A program made the translations under genes and the position numbers. The notes below the pieces were generated by a model, which saw only the letters and a program-made list of their open reading frames with translations, was not told where the DNA came from and made no database searches. 64,000 nt of DNA from assembly GCA_035937595.1 (NCBI GenBank), contig DASZHS010000012.1, positions 1 through 64,000 of the forward strand, in the 5' to 3' direction. Positions 56,652 through 64,000 of this stretch are shown here, in pieces. The first letter of the stretch is position 1; every line of letters begins with the position of its first letter. This stretch comes from Palsa-459 sp035937595 (lineage in GTDB: Bacteria > Actinomycetota > Acidimicrobiia > Acidimicrobiales > RAAP-2).

Positions 56652-57554
56652 ATGATCGACGCGAGCAACCTGGTCAAGCACTACGGCAAGACGACGGCGG
56701 TCGACGACCTGTCCTTCGTCGTCAAGCCGGGCATCGTGACGGGGTTCCTGGGGCCCAACGGGTCCGGCAAGTCGACGACCATGCGCATGATGATCGGCCT
56801 CGACTATCCCGACAAGGGCACCGTCACGATCGACGGTCGCGCGTACGACCAGCTGCGGTGGCCGCTGCGCGAGGTGGGCGCGCTCCTCGAGGCGAAGGCC
56901 ATCCACCCCGGGCGCAGCGCGCGGAACCACCTCCTCGCGCTCGCGGCGTCGAACAAGATCGCCCGCGCCCGCGTGGACGAGGTCCTCGAGCTCGTCGGGC
57001 TCAGCGCCGTCGCGGGCAAGCGCGCGGGTGGGTTCTCGCTCGGCATGGGCCAGCGTCTCGGCATCGCGGCCGCCCTCCTCGGCGACCCGGGCGTGCTCCT
57101 GTTCGACGAGCCCGTCAACGGCCTGGACCCCGAGGGTATCCAGTGGGTCCGCGAGCTGCTCCGCCGGCTCGCCACGCAGGGGCGGACCGTGTTCGTGTCG
57201 TCGCACCTCATGAGCGAGATGGCCCTCACGGCGGACCACGTGATCGTGATCGGCCGCGGCAAGCTGCTCGAGGACGCCGACATCGGGACGATGATCGCCC
57301 GCGCGGGGACGAGCGTGACGGTCCGCTCGCCGGACGCCGCGACCCTGGCCGACGCGATCACCGCGGCGGGCGGCATCGTCCTCACCGAGCCCGACGGCGC
57401 CCTCAGCGTCACGAACCTTGACGCCGCCGCCATCGGGGAGCTGGCGGCGACCTCTGGTGCGGTCCTGCACGAGCTCTCGCCGCAGCGCGCGTCGCTCGAG
57501 GAGGCCTTCATGTCGCTCACCAAGGACGACGTGGAGTTCGGCGGGGCGCGGTGA
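56652..57554 (+). CDS. ABC transporter ATP-binding protein
   Basis: A 300-residue ATPase of the drug/lantibiotic-exporter type (DRI/CcmA-like). Walker A is GPNGSGKST, the signature is FSLGMGQRL, Walker B is VLLFDEPVNGLD and the switch His is in VSSHLMSEM. ATG 56652 gives the usual MIDASNLVKHYG opening; ATG 56634, 18 bases upstream, is also possible, and neither has a good ribosome-binding site. It powers the two downstream permeases; its stop overlaps the first one (GTGA). Confidence 0.93.
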   Translation: MIDASNLVKHYGKTTAVDDLSFVVKPGIVTGFLGPNGSGKSTTMRMMIGLDYPDKGTVTIDGRAYDQLRWPLREVGALLEAKAIHPGRSARNHLLALAASNKIARARVDEVLELVGLSAVAGKRAGGFSLGMGQRLGIAAALLGDPGVLLFDEPVNGLDPEGIQWVRELLRRLATQGRTVFVSSHLMSEMALTADHVIVIGRGKLLEDADIGTMIARAGTSVTVRSPDAATLADAITAAGGIVLTEPDGALSVTNLDAAAIGELAATSGAVLHELSPQRASLEEAFMSLTKDDVEFGGAR

Positions 57555-58339
57555 GCGGTCAGGGGCCGGTCGAGGCCGTGACCAGCGAGTGGATCAAGCT
57601 CCGGTCGGTACGCTCCACGCTCTACACGCTCGCCGTCACGGTGTTCCTGTGCGTCGGCATCGGCGCGCTCATCTCGTTCGGCCGGGGCTCGCACGCGTCC
57701 AAGACCGAGGGAGGGTTCATCTTCGACCCGACGCGCGTCAGCCTGCAGGGCTTCTTCATCGCGGAGATCTCGATCGGCGTCATCGGCGTGCTCATCATCT
57801 CCTCGGAGTACGCCACCGGCTCGATCCGAGCGACGCTCGCCGCCACCCCGAACCGCCTCTCGGTGCTGGCCGCCAAGACGGTCGTCCTGTTCGCCGCGAC
57901 GCTGGTCGTCGGCCAGTTCTGCAGCTTCCTCTCCTTCTTCGTCGGTCAGGCGATCCTCGCGGGCCAGGGGGCATCCTCGGCGACGCTGTCGACGCCGGGG
58001 GCGCTGCGCGGCGTCCTGCTCGCGGGGCTGTCCTTGGCCCTGCTCGCCGTCTTCGCCATGGGGATCGGGACGATGCTGCGCCACACGGCCGGGGCGGTCA
58101 CCGTGTACGTCGCGATCCTGCTCGTGTCCTTCCTCATCCTCGCGGCGCTCCCCACCGACTGGCAGCACACCGTGTCCAAGTTCCTCCCCGAGGTGCTCAC
58201 CGAGTCGATGCGCTCCGCGACGCAGAGCGGGGGGCCGTTCTCCGCCTTCTCCGCGCTCACGTCGACCCTCGTGCTCGCCGCCTACGCCGTCGCCGCGTTC
58301 GTCGGTGGCGCGGTCCTGCTCGTGCGTCGCGACGCGTGA
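57551..58339 (+). CDS. ABC-2-type transporter permease, copy 1
   Basis: A 262-residue permease with six predicted membrane helices. It opens with VTSEWIKLRSVRSTLYTL, the hallmark of this ABC-2 group, and has IAEISIGVIGVLIISSEYATGSIRATLAATPNR (ends IAEISIG and AATPNR) and MLRHTAGAVTVYVAIL. The C-terminus is VLLVRRDA. GTG 57551 overlaps the ATPase stop. It is clearly homologous to the next gene. Confidence 0.9.
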   Translation: MSGQGPVEAVTSEWIKLRSVRSTLYTLAVTVFLCVGIGALISFGRGSHASKTEGGFIFDPTRVSLQGFFIAEISIGVIGVLIISSEYATGSIRATLAATPNRLSVLAAKTVVLFAATLVVGQFCSFLSFFVGQAILAGQGASSATLSTPGALRGVLLAGLSLALLAVFAMGIGTMLRHTAGAVTVYVAILLVSFLILAALPTDWQHTVSKFLPEVLTESMRSATQSGGPFSAFSALTSTLVLAAYAVAAFVGGAVLLVRRDA

Positions 58340-58370
58340 GCGCGCGCGGCGCAGGCGGGTGTGACGCGCG

Positions 58371-59165
58371 GTGAGCCTCCTCCCGGCGATCACGAGCGAG
58401 TGGATCAAGTTCCGCACGCTTCGCTCGACGCGCTACGCCCTCCTCGCGACCGTCGTGCTCTCCATCGGTCTGGGAGCGCTCGTCTGCTACGCGCAGCGCC
58501 ACGCGTGGAGCACGGAGACCTACCCGGAGCACCAGGCCTTCGACCCGACCGCGACCGCGCTCTCGGGGTTCTTCTTCGCCGAGATCGCGATCGGCGTCAT
58601 CGGCGTGCTCATCATGTCCTCGGAGTACTCCTCCGGCTCGATCCGCTCGACGCTCGGTGCGACGCCCGTGCGCCTCGTCGTGCTGTGCGCGAAGGCCGTG
58701 GTCCTGTTCCTCGCCACGTTCGTCGTGGCGGAAGTCTGCTCGTTCGGCTCCTTCTTCGTCGGCCAGGCGATCCTGAGCGGCGTGACCACGACCGCGACGC
58801 TGCGCACCCCCGGCGCGCTGGAGGCCGTCGTCCTCGGCGGGCTGTCCCTCTCGATCCTCGCGCTGCTCGCCCTCGGGCTCGCGACGATGCTGCGGCACAC
58901 GGCCGGCTCGATCACGGTCTACGTCGCGCTCACCTTCGTGCTCTTCCTCATCGTGCTGGCGCTCCCGAGCTCGTGGGGCATCCACGTCTTCAAGTACCTT
59001 CCCGAGATCCTCACGGGCTCGATGCGCTCGACGCGCGCCGCCAACGCCTCCGGCGCGCAGTACGGCGCGCTGTACTCGCCGCTCGTCTCGACGCTGATCC
59101 TGTCGAGCTACGCCGTCGCCTCGCTGATCGCCGGCGGGCTCCTGCTCGTGCGCCGCGACGCGTGA
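58371..59165 (+). CDS. ABC-2-type transporter permease, copy 2
   Basis: A 264-residue permease homologous along its whole length to copy 1: ITSEWIKFRTLRSTRYAL, FFAEIAIGVIGVLIMSSEY, LCAKAVVLFLATFVV, FFVGQAILSG, MLRHTAGSITVYVAL and the same terminal LLLVRRDA. The two copies probably form a heterodimeric membrane part with the shared ATPase. GTG 58371 lies 31 bases after copy 1. Confidence 0.9.
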   Translation: MSLLPAITSEWIKFRTLRSTRYALLATVVLSIGLGALVCYAQRHAWSTETYPEHQAFDPTATALSGFFFAEIAIGVIGVLIMSSEYSSGSIRSTLGATPVRLVVLCAKAVVLFLATFVVAEVCSFGSFFVGQAILSGVTTTATLRTPGALEAVVLGGLSLSILALLALGLATMLRHTAGSITVYVALTFVLFLIVLALPSSWGIHVFKYLPEILTGSMRSTRAANASGAQYGALYSPLVSTLILSSYAVASLIAGGLLLVRRDA

Positions 59166-59166
59166 G

Positions 59167-59550
59167 CTAGGTGCCGTAGGTCGGGGCGCCGTCGAGGACG
59201 GGGGCGTCGGCGTCGACCGGGATGACGCAGAAGGCCATCCCCGCGGGGTCCTCGAGGATCGCCCAGCCGCCGTGGCGGCCGACCTCGGTCGCGCCGAGCC
59301 CCACGAGGCGGGCGACCTCGGCCTCGAGGTCGTCGGTGTGCAGGTCGAGGTGGACGCGCGACGCGGTGGTGCCGACGTCCTGGAGGAACCCGTCGAGGGT
59401 GGAGAAGGTGCCGGCGAGCGCCTCGAACTCGGGGTGGTTCGTGCCCGCTCGCGACGTGCGCGACAGCGCGGCGCGCCAGAAGGCCTTGGAGACCTCGACG
59501 TGGCTCGTCGGCACGTCGATGCCGAAGGCGCCGAGCGCGCTGCGGTGCAC
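59167..59550 (-). CDS. VOC/glyoxalase-like protein
   Basis: A 127-residue single-domain VOC protein. It contains ASRVHLDLHTDDLEAEVARLVGLGA followed by GGWAILEDPAGMAFCVIPV (each the conserved HLDL and DPxGxxFCV halves). An N-terminal partner half is only partly recognisable, so metal ligands are uncertain. GTG 59550. It is the last gene of the CoA-transferase operon. Confidence 0.8.
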   Translation of the reverse strand: MHRSALGAFGIDVPTSHVEVSKAFWRAALSRTSRAGTNHPEFEALAGTFSTLDGFLQDVGTTASRVHLDLHTDDLEAEVARLVGLGATEVGRHGGWAILEDPAGMAFCVIPVDADAPVLDGAPTYGT

Positions 59551-59583
59551 GTCCCGATCCTCGCAGACCCGCGTCCGGTCCGC

Positions 59584-60045
59584 CTACGACGCCCGCTCGA
59601 ACACCTCGAGCCGCCACTTGCCGGTCCGCTCGTAGTCGCACAGCACGCTCAGGAGCGAGCGCATGACGTCGAGCACCGTGGTGGCCGGCGTCTCGGCCGG
59701 TATCTCCAAGAGCAGGCCCCGCTGGGTGTGGTCCTGGCGGACCGCGAACGTCGCGCCATCGAGGAGCTGGGCGATGCGCGCGGCGCCCAGGCGCCCCCGC
59801 GTGTGGAGCACGCCGAGCGTCGCCGGGCGCCGCTCGCCCTTGCGCGGCGGCGAGGTGACGAGCGAGGCGATCGGCGCGCCGCGCTTCACGCGCAGCGAGA
59901 AGACGCTCGGGGTGAGCACGTCGACGTCGTTCGCGTCCACCTCCGGGGTGAGGTTGCACCACCCACGGCCGTCCGAGATGGTGTCGATCGCCTCGACTGC
60001 CGGGGACGGGTCGTCCGCGAACTCGACGAGGCGGTGGGTGGTCAA
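59584..60045 (-). CDS. Conserved hypothetical protein
   Basis: A 153-residue protein of unknown function, starting at TTG 60045 overlapping the CoA-transferase stop (TTGA). It is beta-rich with WCNLTPEVD, SVFSLRVKRG, RPATLGVLHTRGRLGAARIAQLLDG (ends RPATLG and LLDG), and a C-terminal helix VLDVMRSLLSVLCDYERTG. No membrane segments. Coupled translation with the CoA-transferase suggests a linked role, perhaps as a small accessory protein. Confidence 0.72.
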   Translation of the reverse strand: MTTHRLVEFADDPSPAVEAIDTISDGRGWCNLTPEVDANDVDVLTPSVFSLRVKRGAPIASLVTSPPRKGERRPATLGVLHTRGRLGAARIAQLLDGATFAVRQDHTQRGLLLEIPAETPATTVLDVMRSLLSVLCDYERTGKWRLEVFERAS

Positions 60046-61253
60046 GACCCCTCGCCGATCGCCGCACGGATGTCGTCGCCGTCCTGGTCGAGGGCCGGCG
60101 GGGAGCGCCGGACCGCGAGCCACGCCCCGTCGACGCGGATCGGTGAGCGCAGCGTCTCGAAGCTGCCCGACGCCGTGCTCGCCGTCGTGACGAGACCGCC
60201 GCCGCGCACCTGGGGGTCCTCGATCGCCGACGCCACGGAGTGCACGGGGCCGCACGGTACTCCGGCGGCGACGAGCGCCTCGGCCCAGGCGGTCGCCGAC
60301 CTCGAGGCGAAGGCCCGCTGCAGCGCGGCGTCGAGGGCGGCCCGGTTGGCCACGCGCAGCGCGTTCGACGCGAACCGCGGATCCGCGGCGAGCTCGGCGT
60401 CGCCCAGCACCTCGCACAGCGCGGCGAACTGGGGGGCCGTGGCGACCGCGACGATGAGGACGCCGTCGCCGGTCGTGACAGGCCCGTAGGGGGCGATGTT
60501 GGGGTGGTCGTTGCCCAGGCGGCCGGGGTCCTGGGTGGTGACGAGATAGCCCTGCGCCCGGTTCACGAGGGCCGTCACGGTCGCCTCGAGGAGCGGGACC
60601 TCGAAGCGGTGCGCGGGACCCCCCGAGCGGCGTCGCGCGCACAGCCCGGCCAGCAGCGCGCTGGCGGCGTAGAGGCCGGTCACGACGTCGGCGAGGGGGG
60701 CGCCGACCTTGAGGGGCGGGCCGTCCGGCGTCCCGGTGACCGACATCAGCCCCGACCGAGCCTGGGCCAGCAGGTCGAACGACGGCGCGTCGGCGAGCGG
60801 TCCGGTCGAGGCCGCCCCGCGCACCGACACCCACACGACGTCGGCGAGCTCGTCGCGCAGCGCGTCGAGCCCGAGCGTGGCGAGCTGGTGGGGCAGGAAG
60901 TTCTCGACGACGGCGTCCGCGGCGCGCGCGAGCGTGGCGACGATGGCGCGGCCCGCGGGCGCCGTCAGGTCCACGGCGATCGAGCGTCGGTTCCGGTTGA
61001 CGGACAGGTAGTAGGTGGCGTCGGGCCCGAAGGAGGGCGGCGCGAAGGCCCGGATCCCGTCCCCGTGGCCCGGCGCCTCCACCTTGATGACGTCCGCACC
61101 GAGGTCGGCCACCACGAGCACGCACAGCGGCCCGGCCAGGATCTTCGAGAGGTCGAGCACCCGGACGCCCTCGAGCGGCAGACCCGTGCCCGACGACGCG
61201 GCGTCGTCAGGCCACGCCGCCCGCGCCCCGTCGTCGCTCACGTCGACGGACAC
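60042..61253 (-). CDS. CaiB/BaiF-type CoA-transferase (family III)
   Basis: A protein of about 403 residues. Family III features are LEGVRVLDLSKILAGPLC, LGADVIKVEAPGHGD, YYLSVNRNRRSIAVDLT, and the catalytic Asp in APSFDLLAQARSGLMSVTG. These enzymes move CoA between carboxylic acids (for example carnitine, oxalate, bile-acid or aromatic acids); the substrate is unknown. Start choice is open: TTG 61304, GTG 61253 and GTG 61241 are all in frame and none has a good ribosome-binding site; the first conserved residue is well inside all of them. Confidence 0.9.
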   Translation of the reverse strand: MSVDVSDDGARAAWPDDAASSGTGLPLEGVRVLDLSKILAGPLCVLVVADLGADVIKVEAPGHGDGIRAFAPPSFGPDATYYLSVNRNRRSIAVDLTAPAGRAIVATLARAADAVVENFLPHQLATLGLDALRDELADVVWVSVRGAASTGPLADAPSFDLLAQARSGLMSVTGTPDGPPLKVGAPLADVVTGLYAASALLAGLCARRRSGGPAHRFEVPLLEATVTALVNRAQGYLVTTQDPGRLGNDHPNIAPYGPVTTGDGVLIVAVATAPQFAALCEVLGDAELAADPRFASNALRVANRAALDAALQRAFASRSATAWAEALVAAGVPCGPVHSVASAIEDPQVRGGGLVTTASTASGSFETLRSPIRVDGAWLAVRRSPPALDQDGDDIRAAIGEGS

Positions 61254-61392
61254 GTCGCGACGAAGGGCACGGCCGATGATGGCACCTGTCCGGGTGCCGG
61301 ACAACCGGGCGCAGCCGCCGGGCCCGCGCGATCAAGGGTCGCGACCCACGCTCGCGCCGCGAGCCGCGCGGAGGTGCGGACGACCCGCGAGG

Positions 61393-61398
61393 TAGCAT
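61393..61398 (+). promoter_or_regulatory. Possible -10 element for the secreted beta-helix gene
   Basis: TAGCAT in the context GGTAGCATCGCGCG. The core GTAGCATCGCG also precedes the secreted propeller gene (minus strand near 35405). The predicted leader of about 30 bases contains AGGGGGA before GTG 61434. Confidence 0.4.
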
Positions 61399-61433
61399 CG
61401 CGCGTCTCGATCCGTGTCACCCAGGGGGACGCC

Positions 61434-63065
61434 GTGTTCGCTGCACCTCTACGTCGCCGCGCCCTCGGCGCGTCGGCGGCGCTGCTCCTCGTGGGCGGCG
61501 CGATCGGCGCGTCGTCGGTCCGCTCGGCGGCGTCGGTCAGCCCCAAGGTGAAGAGCCACGTCCTGCTCGTGGGGACCTTCCACGGCGTCAAGGGCGGCTA
61601 CGCCACGATCCAGTCCGCAGTGAACGCCGCCAAGCCGGGCGACTGGATCCTCGTCGCGCCGGGTGACTACCACGAGACCGACGACCTCACGAGCCCGCCG
61701 AAGAGCTACGCCCAAGCCGGGTTCGGTGCCGTGCTCATCACGACCCCGCGACTGCACCTCCGCGGGATGAGCCGCAGCGGCGTGATCGTCGACGGGACGC
61801 GCCCGGGGGCGCCGGCGTGCTCGTCCAACCCATCGGACCAGGAGTACGGCAACGTCGTGGGCGGGAGCCCCGTCGGGCGCAACGGGATCGTGGTGTTCAA
61901 GGCCAACGACGTCTACGTCGAGAACCTCACGGTGTGCAACTTCCTCTCGGGATCGCAGGGCTCGGGCAACGGGGTGTGGTGGAACGGCGGCGACGCCACG
62001 GGCAAGATCGGGCTCACCGGCTACTGGGGCAGCTACCTGACCGCCACCTCGACGTTCTTCGCCACCGAGTCCGCGGCGGCGACCTACGGCATCTTCTCGT
62101 CGAACGCCGCGGGACCGGCGTCGTGGAACCAGATCTACGCGAACAACCAGAACGACTCGGGCATCTACGTCGGCGCGTGCAAGCAGGTGTGCAACGTCAC
62201 GATCTCCCACGCGTGGATGGAGTACAACGCGCTCGGGTACTCCGGCACGAACTCCGGCGGCGCCATCGTGATCACCCACTCGCAGTTCGACAACAACCAA
62301 GACGGCCTCGACACCAACACGGCGATCAGCGGCGACCCGACGGCGCCGCAGAACGGCGCGTGCCCGAAGGGCGGCATCTCCAAGATCACCCACACCCACT
62401 CGTGCTGGGTCCTCATGGACAGCTTCATCCACGACAACAACAACGCGAACGCGCCGGAGTCCGGCAGCGCGGGCCTCGGCCCGACCGGCACCGGCATGAC
62501 GCTCTCGGGCGGGCGCAACGACACGATCCTGCACGACACCTTCGCCAACAACGGGGCGTGGGGGATCTTGTTCGTGCCCTACCCGGACTCGGGCACGCCC
62601 GTCGACGGCCAGAGCTGCAAGGGCTCGAGCGGCCACGTGTTCGGGAACCTCGGGTGCATCCTCGACCCGCAGAACGACGCCCTCGTCGGCAACACCTTCA
62701 CCCACGACGGGTTCTTCGGCAACCCGACCAACTCCGACTTCGGCGAGCTCACGCTCAGTCGCCACCTGACCGACTGCTTCTCGAAGAACCACGCGCCCGA
62801 CGGCAGCTACCCCACCAACCTCGCGACCGCCGAGAAGTCGTGCACCGGCAAGATGGTCAACGGCAACGCGACCACCACCGGCGCGAGCCTGTACGCACAG
62901 GTGCTCTGCGACACGAGGATCGACACGAGCCAGTGCACCCCCGGCTCGCACTACCCGCCGCGCGGCACCGTCGTGATGCACCCGGTGCCGGCGTTGCCGT
63001 CGATGCCGAACCCCTGCAAGGGCGCGCCGCCCAACCCCTGGTGCAAGGCCGGCTCGCCGATCTGA
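61434..63065 (+). CDS. Secreted right-handed beta-helix protein
   Basis: A 543-residue exported protein. A signal peptide (RRRALGASAALLLVGGAIGASS) precedes a pectate-lyase-like parallel beta-helix: GGYATIQSAVNAAKPGDWILVAPG (ends GGYATIQ and LVAPG) is the typical first coil, followed by repeated coils such as DVYVENLTVCNF, CNVTISHAWMEYNALG, IVITHSQFDNNQDG and NDTILHDTFANNG. Many Asn and several paired Cys suggest stacked ladders and disulfides. No catalytic set for a named polysaccharide lyase is visible. GTG 61434 has AGGGGGA upstream; the C-terminus is Pro/Cys-rich (NPCKGAPPNPWCKAG). Confidence 0.82.
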   Translation: MFAAPLRRRALGASAALLLVGGAIGASSVRSAASVSPKVKSHVLLVGTFHGVKGGYATIQSAVNAAKPGDWILVAPGDYHETDDLTSPPKSYAQAGFGAVLITTPRLHLRGMSRSGVIVDGTRPGAPACSSNPSDQEYGNVVGGSPVGRNGIVVFKANDVYVENLTVCNFLSGSQGSGNGVWWNGGDATGKIGLTGYWGSYLTATSTFFATESAAATYGIFSSNAAGPASWNQIYANNQNDSGIYVGACKQVCNVTISHAWMEYNALGYSGTNSGGAIVITHSQFDNNQDGLDTNTAISGDPTAPQNGACPKGGISKITHTHSCWVLMDSFIHDNNNANAPESGSAGLGPTGTGMTLSGGRNDTILHDTFANNGAWGILFVPYPDSGTPVDGQSCKGSSGHVFGNLGCILDPQNDALVGNTFTHDGFFGNPTNSDFGELTLSRHLTDCFSKNHAPDGSYPTNLATAEKSCTGKMVNGNATTTGASLYAQVLCDTRIDTSQCTPGSHYPPRGTVVMHPVPALPSMPNPCKGAPPNPWCKAGSPI

Positions 63066-63123
63066 TCCTGCGGCTCGCCACGGCTCGCGCCGCGCCGGCT
63101 GGCGACGAGGCGCTGGCCCTCGC

Positions 63124-64000
63124 TCAGGGAGCCGCGCCGCCCGGCGCCGAGCCGACCACCTCGGGCCACCGGCCGAGCCGATCGGGCGACAGCAGCATCG
63201 AGGTGTAGGTCCGGTCGAGGTGCTCCTGGCGCCACCCGGCGAGCGCCTGGGCGAGCGGCAGCACGACGCCGGGGTCACCGGTCTCGGTCCGCCACGTCGG
63301 ATCGGCACGGAGGTCGAAGCAGCGCCACGTGCCGTCGCCGAACTGCACGTAGGCGTGCGTCGTGGTGCGAACGACGGCGAGGTTCTGGCGCTCGAGCCGT
63401 CGGTCGATCGGCCACGCGGGCACGTCGCGACCGATGAAGACGTAGCGCCAGTCCCACTCCCAGTGCGCCGCGTCGCGCCACCAGGGCGGCGACGAGCCGT
63501 CGAGGAACGCCGTGAGCGGCAGCCCGTCGACCTGGGCCGGGATCGGCGCGCCGACCAGCTCGCAGATCGTCGGCAGCACGTCGACGTTCTCGGTGAAGGC
63601 GGTGACGACGGTGCCGTGCGCGTGGGCGCGGCGCGGGTCGCGGATGACGCAGGGCACGTGGTAGCTCTCCTCGAAGTACCCGAGCTTCTCGACGAGCCCG
63701 TGGTCGCAGAGCTGCTCGCCGTGGTCCGCCGCGACGACGACCACCGTGTCCTGCCACTCGCCGCGCCGGCGGATCGCGTCGAGGGCGCGGCCGAGCTGCG
63801 CATCGACCTCGGTCACCATCCCGAAGTACTGCGCTCGCAACGCTCGCTGCCCCGCCTCGTCAGCGGGTGCGGCGACCACGGGCAGGCCGAGCATCGTGGC
63901 GTGCAGCGGGTGCACGTCGTCGGCGGGCGCGATCGGCAGGTCCACGTCGGCCGGGTCGTACAGCGAGGCGTACTCGCCCGCCGCGGCGTACGGCGAGTGC
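63124..64000 (-). CDS. Sulfatase/alkaline-phosphatase-superfamily hydrolase, 5' part outside the window
   Basis: The C-terminal 292 residues of a sulfatase. The frame runs off the window end. The metal-binding end of the active site is visible in VVVVAADHGEQLCDHGLVEKLGYFEESYHVP (ends VVVVAADHGEQ and YHVP), followed by the family DVLPTICELVGAPIPAQVDG. The nucleophile C/S-x-P-x-R lies outside, so whether it uses formylglycine is unknown. It probably hydrolyses sulfate or phosphate esters. It converges with the secreted beta-helix gene. Confidence 0.88.
   Translation of the reverse strand, partial: HSPYAAAGEYASLYDPADVDLPIAPADDVHPLHATMLGLPVVAAPADEAGQRALRAQYFGMVTEVDAQLGRALDAIRRRGEWQDTVVVVAADHGEQLCDHGLVEKLGYFEESYHVPCVIRDPRRAHAHGTVVTAFTENVDVLPTICELVGAPIPAQVDGLPLTAFLDGSSPPWWRDAAHWEWDWRYVFIGRDVPAWPIDRRLERQNLAVVRTTTHAYVQFGDGTWRCFDLRADPTWRTETGDPGVVLPLAQALAGWRQEHLDRTYTSMLLSPDRLGRWPEVVGSAPGGAAP

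Noticed and set aside
1..64000. Insertion sequences, prophage genes, tRNA or rRNA genes
   Set aside because: No transposase or integrase motif, no terminal inverted repeats, and no cloverleaf-like or rRNA-like sequence was seen. The HNH protein at 31691 is of the non-mobile housekeeping type.

Overview
This is a 64 kb stretch of very GC-rich, gene-dense chromosome from a free-living actinobacterium. The combination of a complete-looking division cluster with SepF, YggS, YggT and DivIVA, a meso-diaminopimelate-type MurE, a bacterial proteasome activator (Bpa/PafE), a Rv1328-type glycogen phosphorylase and many GTG starts points to Actinomycetota, and an Acidimicrobiia-like lineage is my best guess (inference from gene order and style, not from a tree). 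I see no tRNA or rRNA genes, insertion sequences, phage genes or CRISPR array, so this looks like core chromosome with some accessory enzymes.

Layout. 1-6.1 kb: a truncated VOC protein, a DUF255/YyaL thioredoxin-domain protein, two unknown proteins, a Tat-exported berberine-bridge-type flavoprotein and a PaiB-like FMN-binding protein. 6.1-12.5 kb: dnaE (which appears to start at CTG), the proteasome activator gene bpa, an Rrf2 regulator, a group-2-like sigma factor and a nitroreductase. 12.5-30.8 kb, almost entirely on the minus strand: a cell-wall and division supercluster. Read in its own direction it runs mraZ-rsmH-ftsL-pbpB-murE-mraY-ftsW-murG-murC-murB-ftsQ-ftsZ-yggS-sepF-yggT-divIVA-traR/dksA-lspA-rluD. 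Most neighbours overlap by a few bases (typically 4-base NTGA overlaps), so translation is probably coupled. murD and murF are absent from their usual places. A near-consensus promoter with three 10-bp-spaced MraZ-type repeats precedes mraZ, and ftsZ has its own internal promoter.

30.9-39.1 kb: lipoate-ligase-like, HNH, small conserved, ROK sugar kinase and DUF3040 genes in one minus-strand run, then a secreted PQQ-type propeller, a multi-span membrane protein, a LapA-like protein, a low-molecular-weight protein tyrosine phosphatase and a DHA2 drug exporter. 39.2-52.8 kb: a glycogen and alpha-glucan island with two different GlgP phosphorylases flanking one 1,346-residue gene that fuses a GH77 amylomaltase (MalQ) to a GH13 branching enzyme (GlgB), then convergent glgX and a large GH63/MGH1-like glycosidase. 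Together these could phosphorolyse, trim, disproportionate and re-branch glycogen. The synthesis genes glgC and glgA are not in the window.

53-64 kb: a sodium/calcium-exchanger-type transporter behind a foldable leader, a nitronate monooxygenase, a GNAT acetyltransferase, msrA, an ABC exporter with two tandemly duplicated permeases, a CaiB-type CoA-transferase operon, a secreted beta-helix protein and the 3' part of a sulfatase.

A recurring signal across the window is a TANNNT hexamer placed exactly 6 bases before the start codon (six clear cases), which suggests that leaderless transcripts are common here.
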